64,000 nt of DNA from Coleofasciculus sp. FACHB-1120 (GTDB taxonomy: Bacteria; Cyanobacteriota; Cyanobacteriia; Cyanobacteriales; FACHB-T130). Positions 44,433 to 53,534 of this stretch are shown piece after piece (within the stretch, counting starts at the first letter, position 1; each line of letters starts with the position of its first letter). The DNA is taken from positions 19,054 through 83,053 of the forward strand of contig NZ_JACJTV010000026.1 in NCBI RefSeq assembly GCF_014698845.1. Direction: 5' to 3'. The notes below the pieces were generated by a model. The model was not told the DNA's origin. It saw only the letters and a list, made by a program, of their open reading frames with translations, and searched no databases. The translations under genes and the position numbers were made by a program.

Positions 44433-44885
44433 ATGAACAGAGATAATCCAAAAAAGGGAAATAATCAGGAGAAAAATATTGCCTCTCCTTCACCTAGCGA
44501 ACCAAAACAGGTTCCTCACACGATTGACATAGATGGGAAGCGTCCAATCGCGCCAGATAATATTCAGATTGAAGACACTCTTGACGTAGATGGACACCGA
44601 CCGATTACCTCTAGTAATCTTCAGTTTGAGGACACTCTTGACGTAGATGGACACCGACCGATTGATCCAAGCGATATTCAGGTTTGTGAAACCGTGGAAA
44701 TCGATGGAAAGCGCCCAATTACTTCAAATGATTTTCAGGTTCAGGGCACTGTTGACGTAGATGGGCACCGTCCAATTGGCTCTAGCAATCTTCACATTGA
44801 TGAGACAATGCATATAGCTGGAAACCGCCCAGTTGCTTCAAATAATCCGGACGATCTTGACATTACAAACGATTACATGGATTAG
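44433..44885 (+). CDS. Protein with six 19-residue tandem repeats
   Basis: The 150-residue soluble acidic protein has a ~28-residue polar leader followed by six repeats of a 19-residue unit. The consensus is T-[LV]-[DE]-[VI]-D-G-[HK]-R-P-I-x-S-[SN]-[ND]-[LIF]-Q-x-x-[DE]. At DNA level, copies 2 and 3 begin with the same 30-base stretch 57 bases apart. A gene-start AAGAGG lies upstream. Alternating hydrophobic residues around an invariant Gly and Arg-Pro suggest a beta-solenoid or other repeat fold. I do not recognise a named family. Confidence 0.75.
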   Translation: MNRDNPKKGNNQEKNIASPSPSEPKQVPHTIDIDGKRPIAPDNIQIEDTLDVDGHRPITSSNLQFEDTLDVDGHRPIDPSDIQVCETVEIDGKRPITSNDFQVQGTVDVDGHRPIGSSNLHIDETMHIAGNRPVASNNPDDLDITNDYMD

Positions 44886-44915
44886 CCTTTATAGGCTTCT
44901 TTTTACCTGTTTTAT

Positions 44916-45542
44916 CTAGGATGCCGCATTAAAAGCCATCTGCCAGAAATCCTGCTCTAATTCAGCCACCTTTAAAAAAGCTTCTTCGGCTTGATGCTGA
45001 ACAGTTTCTGATGCAGTTTGTAGCATTTCATCTGCTTGCTGTTCCAAAAGTTTTACATATTCCGTAAAACCTGGATTTCCCCAACGGTCGGCAAACTCAG
45101 CATAGGGATCTGGCATGACTCCTGGTAATTGCCAACCTTGATTATAAGCAAGCTCAATTGCCCAAAATGCAGTCGCTCGAACTGGGTGTGGCATTATCGA
45201 AAGACTGTGCATATAGTCACAGTATTCTGTGCAAGTTGATTGTTTTTGGGTATTGAGATTCAATTGTCGTTCAGAGGCTTTTGCTTTGAACCAGTTGAGT
45301 TCATCTTTCAGTGCGACTAATCCACCCAGAATGACATCAAAATGAGCGGGTGGTGCAACTGCCAAAATTTGTGCCACCATCCGCGTGAACTCTACTACAA
45401 AAAGATAATCTTGTACCAGCCAGGTGTTAAATTGCTGCGGCTGAATGGTTCCTAATTTGCATTGCACTAGGAAAGGATGCACCGTTGCTTGGTGCCAAAC
45501 TTGAGTATGTTTTTGAAGAAGTTGTTGGCAGCTTAAGGTCAT
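44916..45542 (-). CDS. TenA/thiaminase II family protein
   Basis: The 208-residue all-helical protein has the TenA pattern: WHQATVHPFLVQCKLGTI at the N-terminus, FNTWLVQDYLFVVEF, a central YCDYMHSL, TAFWAIELAYNQGW and ADRWGNPGFTEYV. TenA enzymes hydrolyse aminopyrimidines for thiamine salvage or break down related compounds. Whether this one keeps the catalytic Cys of the TenA_C group needs an alignment. It is alone and convergent with the repeat-protein gene. Confidence 0.8.
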   Translation of the reverse strand: MTLSCQQLLQKHTQVWHQATVHPFLVQCKLGTIQPQQFNTWLVQDYLFVVEFTRMVAQILAVAPPAHFDVILGGLVALKDELNWFKAKASERQLNLNTQKQSTCTEYCDYMHSLSIMPHPVRATAFWAIELAYNQGWQLPGVMPDPYAEFADRWGNPGFTEYVKLLEQQADEMLQTASETVQHQAEEAFLKVAELEQDFWQMAFNAAS

Positions 45543-45810
45543 CTCTATTTTAGATTATGGATTAGCAGTTTATTGAAATACTGAGTATTAATACTTAATT
45601 TTAGTAGATTTTAGCGATCGCCTTCTTGTTGAATTTCTTAACTTTAGGCTGGGCTGATTTTCAGACTTTAGAGAGAGTTATTCTCTAAAGTTTTTTACTC
45701 ACACTGAGTATAGAGCGTTAGGATACAACGTTACAAAAGTATAAACAAAAGGGTACTCAGAACGCAACCTCTCATAGAGGCAGTCTTTCGACTTTGAAGG
45801 CGTAAATACC

Positions 45811-48800
45811 ATGTTTCAAAGTGTAAAAATGATGCTGGATTTGTCCAGCACACAATTTTGTTTTGCTAAAGTTTCAGTGGCTCCGAGTGGGATTCAAGCC
45901 GTGAATACCCCTATAAAAGAGGCAACACTTGTTTTTTCAAGTCCACAGTTTTTTGTTGCCTTGATTGCCGGAGTATTAATGGCATTTGCTTTCCAATTTT
46001 TGTTAACCAATTTTTCGATTGCTGCTGGAATTTCATCCGCAGAGAATCCCTTAGATTCGGATGATGATGATACAGAAACTTGGGGCGAAAAAGTTCGTAG
46101 CATTGAATCTAAGGTAGGAATTTGGACATTATTGACGGTCAATATCGCCATATTCATTGCTTGTTTTCTGGCGGTGAAACTGACTCTGATTAGCAGCGTC
46201 ATTTTAGGTGCAATCACTGGCGTCGTGATTTGGTCAGCTTATTTTTTGCTGCTCCTTTGGGTGAGTTCTACGGCAGTGGGTTCCTTAATTGGTTCGGTGG
46301 TGAATACTGCGGGTTCAGGGATGCAAGGGGTGATGGCGACAGCCAGCACTGCGCTTGGTGGGAGTGCGATGAATAGGCAGATTGTTTCTACTGCTGAAGC
46401 ATCCGCCGCCGCCGTTCGCCGGGAATTGAGTTCGTCTCTCGATCCGGATAGCTTGCGAGAAACAATTAAGGATTACTTTACAGATTTGCAACTGCCAAAG
46501 CTAGACATCAATAAGGTTCGCAGCGACTTAGAAAAGTTACTGAGCGATGTTGATGTGAAATCTATTGCGGGGAATGACGTTTTACGCAATGTCAATCGCC
46601 AAACTTTTGTGGATTTAGTCAGTAGCCGCAGTGATTTCTCTAAGCAGGAGGTTAATCGGATTGCGGATCAATTGGAAGTTGTTTGGCAGAAGGTATTCGG
46701 TCAACAACAGCCAACACAAACAGATCCGCAGGTTGAATTACTCAACTTTCTGAAACAAGCCGCTCCAGAGGAGTTGAAATCTAATGAGCTTTCTGCCAAG
46801 CTTTCTCAACTTGTTGGAGTTGGACAAGGCAAATCAGAGCGCAGTCATGGCAATGGCTTGATGGAACACTCCATGCAGTTGGGTGTAACTGCGTTACTGG
46901 GAGAAGTCATGAAGCGGACGGATCTCTCCGATTTAGATGTGGAAAAAATTTCCAGCCAGTTGCAACATTTGAAAGAGCAAGCAACTAAACAAGCTAAAAC
47001 GGTGGGGACAAAAGTTGCCGATAAGGTGCCTGCGCCATCTTTTAGCACGATTAAGGCAGATGTAGAAAACTACCTGCTAAATTCCAAACCTTGGCACTTG
47101 AACCGAGAAACGATTAAGCAGGAATTTAGAGAAGTTATTTACGATTCGGATGCAGCTCCTGGAAAAGTTCGGCAGCAGATCGAGCAATTGAATCGGGACT
47201 ATTTTGTAAGGGTGCTGGAAGCACGGGGTACTTTCACCTCCGAGCAAGTTGCGGATATTGCTGAGCAGATGGATAGTATTCGGCAGGAAGTTTTTGAAAC
47301 TGTCCAGGGTGCGGAATCTCAAGAACAGTCGCAAGACCTCCGCGATCGCGTTGAACATTATCTGCACTCGACGGGTAAGGAAGAACTAAACCCAGAAGGC
47401 ATTGAGCGCGATTTCAAAGCACTTCTAGAAGATCCAGATGCTGGGATTGATGCTTTAAGCGATCGCCTCTCGCAATTCGACCGCGATACTTTAGTGCAAC
47501 TCCTCTCTCAACGAGAAGACTTGAGTCAAGAGGAAGCCGATCAACTAATCGGTCAGTTGGAAAGTACGCGCGATCGCGTCTTGTCTCAAGCTCAAGAATT
47601 GCAAGACCGCGCCAAATCTGAAGCGGAAGGACTGTGGCAAAGGGTAGAATCCTATCTGCGCGATACTCACAAAGAAGAACTGAATCCTGAAGACATCAAG
47701 CGAGAGTTGCAAACGCTTCTCAATGACCCTCAGGCAGGAGTTGCCGCACTCCGGACGCGACTTTCTCATTTTGACCGCGATACGCTGGTGCAATTGCTTA
47801 AGGGACGCGGCGATCTGAGCGAAGAACAGATTGATGGAACAATCCATCAGATCGAATCAGTGCGAGAGAGTATTCTGCACGCACCGCAACAATTAGCTGG
47901 TCAAGCAAAGGATCGCTACGACCAAGTGACGAACCAGATTGCTGAGTATCTGCGAAACACCAACCTGGAAGAACTCGATCCGCAAGGCATCCAGCAGGAT
48001 TTGGCAAAACTCCTGAATGACCCGAAAGAGGGCAGTTTAGCGCTCAGAGAAAGACTGTCTCACGTCGATCGGGAAACCTTGGTGAAGCTGCTGAGTCAAC
48101 GAGAAGACTTGAGCGAAGAGCAAGTCAATCGAGCAATCGATCGGCTGCAAGAGGCGATTCGCAGCATTGTCAAAGCGCCGCGACGCTTGGCAACCCGTGC
48201 CAGAGACACGGTTCAGAATTTCCAAACCGATTTGGAAGATTACCTGCGGAACACGAACAAACAAGAACTCAACCCGGAAAGCATCAAACGAGAGTTGCAA
48301 TTAATGCTGAACGATCCCCAAGCGGGGTGGAAGAATATCAGCGATCGCTTCTCTCATTTCGACCGTTCCACCTTTGTTGCACTCCTATCGCAACGAGAGG
48401 ATATCTCAGAGGAGGAAGCCAACCGGATTGTCGATCAAATTGAATCGGTTCGCCATCAGTTTGTCGAACAAGCGCAGAATGCCCAGCACAAAGTGCAATC
48501 GGTGCTTGACGGAGTTTTTGGCAAGATTCGCAATTACCTCAACTCCCTGGATCGTCCAGAACTCAATTACGAGGGAATTAAGCGCGATTTCCGCAAACTC
48601 TTTGACGATCCGCAAGCTGGATTCGACGCGATGCGCGATCGCCTCTCGCAATTCGATCGGGACACTTTGGTGGCTCTGTTGAGTTCCCGCGAGGATATTT
48701 CTGAAGCGGATGCTAACCGACTCATCGACCAGATTGAAGGGGTGCGCGAGAGTACGATACACCGCGCTGAACGCTTCCAGCAGGAAACGAAACGACGCAT

Positions 48801-48957
48801 CAAAGACCTCAAGCGCAAAGCGAAGCAGCAAGCAGAGGAAACCCGAAAATCTGCTGCAACCGCTGCTTGGTGGCTCTTTGGAACCGCGCTAACTTCTGTC
48901 GCCACCGCAGCGATCGCTGGAGTCATCGCTGTATCCGGTTTCGCTTTCTTTAGCTAA
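45811..48957 (+). CDS. Large membrane protein with seven ~100-residue helical repeats
   Basis: The 1048-residue protein has three membrane segments in the first ~170 residues (FFVALIAGVLMAFAFQFLL, LLTVNIAIFIACFLAVKL, VILGAITGVVIWSAYFLLLL). A Gly/Ala-rich link leads to seven copies of a helical unit of about 90-110 residues, and a final membrane segment (WWLFGTALTSVATAAIAGVIAV) closes the C-terminus. Each unit has a helix like YLRNTNKEELNPE.IKREL, LLNDPQAG and SHFDRDTLVQLLSQREDLSEE.A..I. Between units are charged, coiled-coil-like stretches. No catalytic motif is visible. I recognise no characterised family; databases sometimes carry misleading transporter names for such proteins. A terminator follows. 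Confidence 0.88.
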   Translation: MFQSVKMMLDLSSTQFCFAKVSVAPSGIQAVNTPIKEATLVFSSPQFFVALIAGVLMAFAFQFLLTNFSIAAGISSAENPLDSDDDDTETWGEKVRSIESKVGIWTLLTVNIAIFIACFLAVKLTLISSVILGAITGVVIWSAYFLLLLWVSSTAVGSLIGSVVNTAGSGMQGVMATASTALGGSAMNRQIVSTAEASAAAVRRELSSSLDPDSLRETIKDYFTDLQLPKLDINKVRSDLEKLLSDVDVKSIAGNDVLRNVNRQTFVDLVSSRSDFSKQEVNRIADQLEVVWQKVFGQQQPTQTDPQVELLNFLKQAAPEELKSNELSAKLSQLVGVGQGKSERSHGNGLMEHSMQLGVTALLGEVMKRTDLSDLDVEKISSQLQHLKEQATKQAKTVGTKVADKVPAPSFSTIKADVENYLLNSKPWHLNRETIKQEFREVIYDSDAAPGKVRQQIEQLNRDYFVRVLEARGTFTSEQVADIAEQMDSIRQEVFETVQGAESQEQSQDLRDRVEHYLHSTGKEELNPEGIERDFKALLEDPDAGIDALSDRLSQFDRDTLVQLLSQREDLSQEEADQLIGQLESTRDRVLSQAQELQDRAKSEAEGLWQRVESYLRDTHKEELNPEDIKRELQTLLNDPQAGVAALRTRLSHFDRDTLVQLLKGRGDLSEEQIDGTIHQIESVRESILHAPQQLAGQAKDRYDQVTNQIAEYLRNTNLEELDPQGIQQDLAKLLNDPKEGSLALRERLSHVDRETLVKLLSQREDLSEEQVNRAIDRLQEAIRSIVKAPRRLATRARDTVQNFQTDLEDYLRNTNKQELNPESIKRELQLMLNDPQAGWKNISDRFSHFDRSTFVALLSQREDISEEEANRIVDQIESVRHQFVEQAQNAQHKVQSVLDGVFGKIRNYLNSLDRPELNYEGIKRDFRKLFDDPQAGFDAMRDRLSQFDRDTLVALLSSREDISEADANRLIDQIEGVRESTIHRAERFQQETKRRIKDLKRKAKQQAEETRKSAATAAWWLFGTALTSVATAAIAGVIAVSGFAFFS

Positions 48958-48982
48958 AGCTTTAACGATTTCCAAGCAAGTT

Positions 48983-49010
48983 AAGCCTCCTTTTCAGGAG
49001 GCTTTTTCTT
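48983..49010 (+). terminator. Rho-independent terminator
   Basis: An 8-bp stem AAGCCTCC / GGAGGCTT with a 6-base loop (TTTTCA) and a run of T follows the helical-repeat gene by about 25 bp. Confidence 0.88.
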
Positions 49011-49063
49011 ACATTTTGCATCCAGCTCAATCCTTTCTCTGGAAAAGCTTGAGATTTCCTAAG

Positions 49064-49345
49064 TCATCGCCGCCGGGATGTTCGATTGATCAAACCGAGA
49101 GCGGCTGCCAAAAGAGCTGAACCAATAATTGACCAGATAATTGGGAAGGATTTCCCTCCAATATTGAGAGCAAATATCACCGGAAGATTAAACTCTTTGG
49201 CTACCCACAATCCAATGTATGCACCAATAATCCCGACAATTATCGAGAGTAGACAGCCCCCTGCCGAGTAACCCACTAACGCTTGCCCAGTGCCGCCGCA
49301 GAACGCAGCAATGACCAACAATACTAGAAACTCGATTGGCGTCAT
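49064..49345 (-). CDS. GlsB/YeaQ/YmgE-family membrane protein
   Basis: The 93-residue, three-helix membrane protein matches the transglycosylase-associated (GlsB/YeaQ) family: FCGGTGQALVGYSAGGCLLSIIVGIIGAYIGLWVA and SIIGSALLAAALGLI. These small Gly-rich proteins are linked to stress responses in several bacteria, without a known mechanism. It starts at the ATG at 49345, with GGAGGAAC before it. Confidence 0.8.
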   Translation of the reverse strand: MTPIEFLVLLVIAAFCGGTGQALVGYSAGGCLLSIIVGIIGAYIGLWVAKEFNLPVIFALNIGGKSFPIIWSIIGSALLAAALGLINRTSRRR

Positions 49346-49567
49346 TGTTCCTCCAGTACCGGAGTGATGAAACTGCTAATAGGTTCGCACAAGTAGGTGC
49401 TTTTTCAGGAAAGTTGTGGATTCAGAGCAATGAAGGCGATCGCTCTCTAAAATCTCATTCATGGCTTGCTCCTACTCCAGCCAACCGGCAACTTCCAGAT
49501 TTAAACTCCAGGGGAGAGCTTTTGTACCATAGATTTATTCGCCCATCCACTTACATCGCTCATCGTC

Positions 49568-50125
49568 ATGGTAGGCACCGGAACCCAACTCACATTACAG
49601 GAATTTCTAGCTTTACCTCAAGGAGATGTAACCTATGAGTTTGTAGATGGTCAGGCAGTGCCTAAAGTGTCTCCTAAGCTTTTTCATTCTGTACTACAGT
49701 CAGCTTTGTGGGTTCTCATGGGTGCCTGGTGTAAAGGACGAGGACGAGTTGTTCAAGAATGGGCAGTGCTGTTGAAACGTCATGGTCAAGACTGGGCACC
49801 TATACCCGATTTGACTTACATTTCTTACCAACTCCTACCCGCCAGTTGGAAGCGGAACGAAGCTTGTCCTGTGCCTCCTGAACTGGTGATTGAGATTATC
49901 TCTCCAGACCAAACCCTGAAAGAATTTGAAAATAAAGCGAAAGACTACTTTGACGCTGGTATTTTAAGAGTCTGGGTTGTAGATCCTGAAGCGATGAATA
50001 TCCGGGTATTTTTCCCAGATGGGTCGAACCAACTTTACACAGATACTACGCCCATTGTGGATACCCTGCTTCTAGGTTTGGAACTAACGCCCAGACAGAT
50101 TTTTGAACAAGCAGAACTGATTTAA
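49568..50125 (+). CDS. Uma2-family (DUF820) endonuclease-like protein
   Basis: The 185-residue protein has the restriction endonuclease-like fold of the Uma2 family: LTLQEFLALP at the start, VYEFVDGQ-like YEFVDGQAV, WAPIPDLTYIS, and PPELVIEIISPDQTLKEFENKAKDYFDAGILRVWVVDPE. The acidic and Lys residues D..E.K of the nuclease core are in these last segments. Cyanobacteria carry many copies; biological roles are mostly unknown. A truncated relative lies at 42980..43303. Confidence 0.85.
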   Translation: MVGTGTQLTLQEFLALPQGDVTYEFVDGQAVPKVSPKLFHSVLQSALWVLMGAWCKGRGRVVQEWAVLLKRHGQDWAPIPDLTYISYQLLPASWKRNEACPVPPELVIEIISPDQTLKEFENKAKDYFDAGILRVWVVDPEAMNIRVFFPDGSNQLYTDTTPIVDTLLLGLELTPRQIFEQAELI

Positions 50126-50167
50126 TGGTTCCACTGCTACAGATGCTACAGATGCGATCGCTAAATT

Positions 50168-51292
50168 ATGAATCACTACTTTGCCACAGTTGCCCGTGGT
50201 CTAGAGCCTACTGCCGCTGCTGAACTGGAACGTCTAGGGGCAAAGGAAGTTCGTCCTGATTTTACTGGAGTACATTTTGTTGGCGATAAAGCATTGCTAT
50301 ACCGGGTGAATCTCTGGGCAAGGACAATTTTTCGAGTGCTAGTCCCCATCCATGAATTTGCCTGCTATGACGCCCAGATGCTCTACCAAGGGGTGCAAAA
50401 CATCTCCTGGGATGAGTATCTACGCCCCAACAACACCCTAGCTGTGGACTGTACAGGGGGCAATCAAAAACTTAACCACACCCACTTCACGGCTTTACAA
50501 GTTAAAAACGCCATCGTAGACCAACAGCGTGACAAATCAGGTCACAGGTCTAGCGTTGATACCGAAAGTCCAGATGTGCGGATTAATGTCCACATCCATC
50601 AAGACCGTTGCATTTTAAGTTTAGACAGTTCGGGTACAAGTCTCCACCGCCGGGGATACCGACCCGCAATGGGACTGGCTCCGCTTAAGGAGACGCTGGC
50701 GGCGGCTATCCTCGACATGGCAGAGTGGGATGCGAATCTTCCCTTTTTAGACCCGCTATGCGGCTCTGGAACTCTCCCCTTAGAGGCAGCTTTAAAAGGT
50801 TTGAATATTGCCCCCGGATTATTTCGCGAAAATTTTGGCTTTTTCAGCTGGCTGGACTTTGATGAAGCTCTGTGGGACGAGATATGGGCGGAAGCTGAAA
50901 ACAGCGAAATCTCAGACTTAAAAGCACCAATTTGGGGGAGCGACAAAGACCCTGATATCCTAAGCCAAGCTCACACGAATGCCCAACGGTGTGGCATTGA
51001 AGATAAGCTAACGTTTACGCAAACCGAATTATCCCAATTAGAAGCACCCGCCGACAGCGGCGTTCTCATCTGTAATCCTCCCTACGGAGAACGTCTGGGA
51101 GATGAGAGAGAATTGGGCGAACTCTACAAAATGCTTGGTGATGTTTTCAAACAACGCTTCAAAGGTTGGACTGCCTTTGTTTTGACCGGAAACAAAGAGT
51201 TATCGAAAAGAGTGGGACTCAAAACATCTCGCCGCATTCCTGTTTATAACGGTTCTTTAGCGTGTACTTTGCTCAAGTACGAATTGTATTAG
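50168..51292 (+). CDS. THUMP-domain class I RNA methyltransferase (RlmL N-terminal-like)
   Basis: The 374-residue protein has an N-terminal THUMP region (ATVARGLEPTAAAELERLGA) and a methyltransferase domain. Motif I is PFLDPLCGSGTLPLEAAL and catalytic motif IV is ICNPPYGERLGD. This is the family that makes N2-methylguanosine in 23S rRNA (G2445 in E. coli) or in tRNA. The ATG at 50168 is the family N-terminus. It follows Uma2 by 42 bp on the same strand. Confidence 0.87.
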   Translation: MNHYFATVARGLEPTAAAELERLGAKEVRPDFTGVHFVGDKALLYRVNLWARTIFRVLVPIHEFACYDAQMLYQGVQNISWDEYLRPNNTLAVDCTGGNQKLNHTHFTALQVKNAIVDQQRDKSGHRSSVDTESPDVRINVHIHQDRCILSLDSSGTSLHRRGYRPAMGLAPLKETLAAAILDMAEWDANLPFLDPLCGSGTLPLEAALKGLNIAPGLFRENFGFFSWLDFDEALWDEIWAEAENSEISDLKAPIWGSDKDPDILSQAHTNAQRCGIEDKLTFTQTELSQLEAPADSGVLICNPPYGERLGDERELGELYKMLGDVFKQRFKGWTAFVLTGNKELSKRVGLKTSRRIPVYNGSLACTLLKYELY

Positions 51293-51344
51293 AAATTAAA
51301 GCCAGTGGAAGAGTCGAAAGCATTCATCTTTCTCCCCAATTCTG

Positions 51345-53285
51345 TTAAGACTCAATCTCAGCGAGTTCCATCCAGCGTTCAGTCGCAGTATCAATAGCCT
51401 GAGTTAAAGTTTCCACCTTTTGATAGAGTTCCCCAACTTGGGCGACTTTGCCAGGAGCTGCATTATAAAGTGCTTTCTCTGCCTCAGCTTTTTCGGTTTC
51501 CAATTGAGCAATCTTGGCTTCAAGTTTTTCAAACTCGCGCTTTTCCCAAGTTGAAAGCCTACGCCGTTTGTTGTTATTGTTACTAGAGGGTTTTGGCTCT
51601 GCTGGACGTACTTGGGGCGGCGCTGAATTTGAGCTATCTTTAGCATTGGCAGCTTCGCGCAATGCTGCTTCTTCTTCGGCTTTCTTGTAGTCCAAGTAAA
51701 CTGAGTAATTGCCTGGATATTGGCGCAGATTGCCACCCTCTTCAAAGGAAAATATTTTGTCTACAGCGCGGTCGAGGAAGTAGCGATCGTGGGAGACACA
51801 AATCATACAGCCGGGGAAATCTTCTAGATAGTCTTCTAGCACCGCCAGGGTTTGAACATCTAAGTCATTGGTGGGTTCATCAAGAATTAGAACATTGGGC
51901 GCACTCATCAAAACGCGCAACAGAAATAGGCGGCGTTTTTCCCCACCCGAAAGTTTATGAATCGGGGCATATTGTTGATTTCCGGGGAATAGAAAACGCT
52001 CCAACATTTGGGAAGCCGTAATCTGAGTTCCATCGGCAATCTTGAGATATTCTCCAACTTCTTTAATGTAGTCAATCACTCGCAAATTTTCATTTAATGC
52101 AACGAGTAATTCTTCAGAGTGCTGGTTAAAATAGCCGATGTGAATGGTAGAGCCAATGTCAACGTTTCCAGAATCCGGTTGAACGCGCCCGGTGATAATA
52201 TCCATCAAAGTCGATTTGCCTGCACCATTCCCCCCGATGATGCCGATACGATCTTCGGGACTAAATGCATAGGTGAAATCTTTGATTAAGGTGCGCCCAT
52301 CGTAGGCTTTAGAAATATTAGTTAAATCAATAACTTTTTTGCCAATCCGACGACTCAGAGTGGAAATATCGACTTTGCCCTGAGTTTGTTTAAACTCAGT
52401 TGCTTGCATCTCGTGGACGCGATCGATCCGAGCCTTCTGCTTGGTACTCCGGGCTTTTGGTCCTCGCTTCAACCATTCCAACTCTCGGCGAAGGACTCCC
52501 TGATGTTTGCGTTGGCTGCTGACAGCAGACTCTTCAGCGAGTGCTTTTTTCTCTAGATAGTAGGAATAGTTACCTGCGTAGGTGTAGAGGTCGCCTCGGT
52601 CGATTTCAAGAATTCGGTTGGTGACGCGATCGAGAAAATAGCGGTCGTGAGTGATGAGCAGAATTGCTCCTCGATAGCGGTTCAAATAACTTTGTAACCA
52701 CTCAACAGATAGAGCATCTAGATGGTTGGTTGGTTCATCCATCAACAACACTTCGGGTTCTGAAAGTAAAGCGGTTGCCAAAGCAATTCGCTTGCGATAG
52801 CCGCCGGATAGACTCGCAATTTTAGCGTTAAAGTCTTCAATTCCCAGCTTGGTGAGGATGATTTTGGCATTTGTCTCCAGTTCCCAAGCACCCGTGGCAT
52901 CCATCTGCTGCATGACGGTAGAAAAGCGGGACATGAGCTGGCTATCTTCTCGATTGTGAGCCAGTTTGTCTGACAGTTCCTCATATTCGCGGACGAGAGA
53001 CATTTGCTCTCCGCTATCAGCAAAGACTTGCTCTAGAACTGTGAGATTTTCATCTAAGTCGGGTTGCTGGGGTAAGTAAACAATCCGCACGCCAGAATTG
53101 ACTAAAAGTTGACCGCCGTCAATCGGTTCTAGACCGGCTATCATCTTCAACAGCGTTGATTTTCCGGAGCCATTCGTACCGATTAGACCGACTTTATCGG
53201 TGGCATCAAGGCTAAAGCTAGCATCTTTTAAAATTTCTTTGATGCCAAAGTCTTTTTTAACTGATTGCAGTGTAAATATGCTCAT
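51345..53285 (-). CDS. ABC-F ribosome-associated ATPase (Uup/EttA-like)
   Basis: The 646-residue protein carries two ATP-binding cassettes and no membrane domain. Cassette 1 has GTNGSGKSTLLK and LSGGYRKRIALA. Cassette 2 has GGNGAGKSTLMD and LSGGEKRRLFLL. The DEPTN Walker B extensions are present in both, and a linker rich in Arg/Lys lies between. A C-terminal coiled-coil (about 570-645) resembles that of Uup, which binds nucleic acid. ABC-F proteins bind the ribosomal E site. Start ATG at 53285. Confidence 0.9.
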   Translation of the reverse strand: MSIFTLQSVKKDFGIKEILKDASFSLDATDKVGLIGTNGSGKSTLLKMIAGLEPIDGGQLLVNSGVRIVYLPQQPDLDENLTVLEQVFADSGEQMSLVREYEELSDKLAHNREDSQLMSRFSTVMQQMDATGAWELETNAKIILTKLGIEDFNAKIASLSGGYRKRIALATALLSEPEVLLMDEPTNHLDALSVEWLQSYLNRYRGAILLITHDRYFLDRVTNRILEIDRGDLYTYAGNYSYYLEKKALAEESAVSSQRKHQGVLRRELEWLKRGPKARSTKQKARIDRVHEMQATEFKQTQGKVDISTLSRRIGKKVIDLTNISKAYDGRTLIKDFTYAFSPEDRIGIIGGNGAGKSTLMDIITGRVQPDSGNVDIGSTIHIGYFNQHSEELLVALNENLRVIDYIKEVGEYLKIADGTQITASQMLERFLFPGNQQYAPIHKLSGGEKRRLFLLRVLMSAPNVLILDEPTNDLDVQTLAVLEDYLEDFPGCMICVSHDRYFLDRAVDKIFSFEEGGNLRQYPGNYSVYLDYKKAEEEAALREAANAKDSSNSAPPQVRPAEPKPSSNNNNKRRRLSTWEKREFEKLEAKIAQLETEKAEAEKALYNAAPGKVAQVGELYQKVETLTQAIDTATERWMELAEIES

Positions 53286-53400
53286 TTTATTCTCAACTTT
53301 GTTTGGAGGGAGTAGGTGTTGCCTGTGAGTTGCGTAGGTTGAGGGGGAAGCATTCGGGAGTGTGATTTCTTGTCGTATGTTTATGTTTATCCCCCAAATC

Positions 53401-53495
53401 CTTCGCCCCTACAAAATCATCTATGTAGGGGCGAAGCATGAGCTTAACGATGTGTTAGCTGGCAACCTTTAATTTTATTCGCTTATGCTTCGCCC
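53401..53495. repeat. Three-arm inverted repeat, mutually exclusive hairpins
   Basis: CTTCGCCCCTACA (53401-53413) pairs perfectly with TGTAGGGGCGAAG (53424-53436). The same middle arm, GGGCGAAGCAT (53429-53439), also pairs with ATGCTTCGCCC (53485-53495). It lies between two leftward genes (prohibitin upstream, ABC-F downstream). Confidence 0.8.
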
Positions 53496-53534
53496 TTGTT
53501 TATTCCGAAAAGGCGAATCCACCCCCTAATAAAA

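Noticed and set aside
44517..44860. Regular 57-base repeats considered as a CRISPR array
   Set aside because: The repeats are in frame, coding and vary like protein repeats; there are no unique spacers, and no cas genes are in the window.
48406..48926. Leftward frames of 119-141 codons within the helical-repeat gene
   Set aside because: Shadows of the repeats; no starts and no family features.
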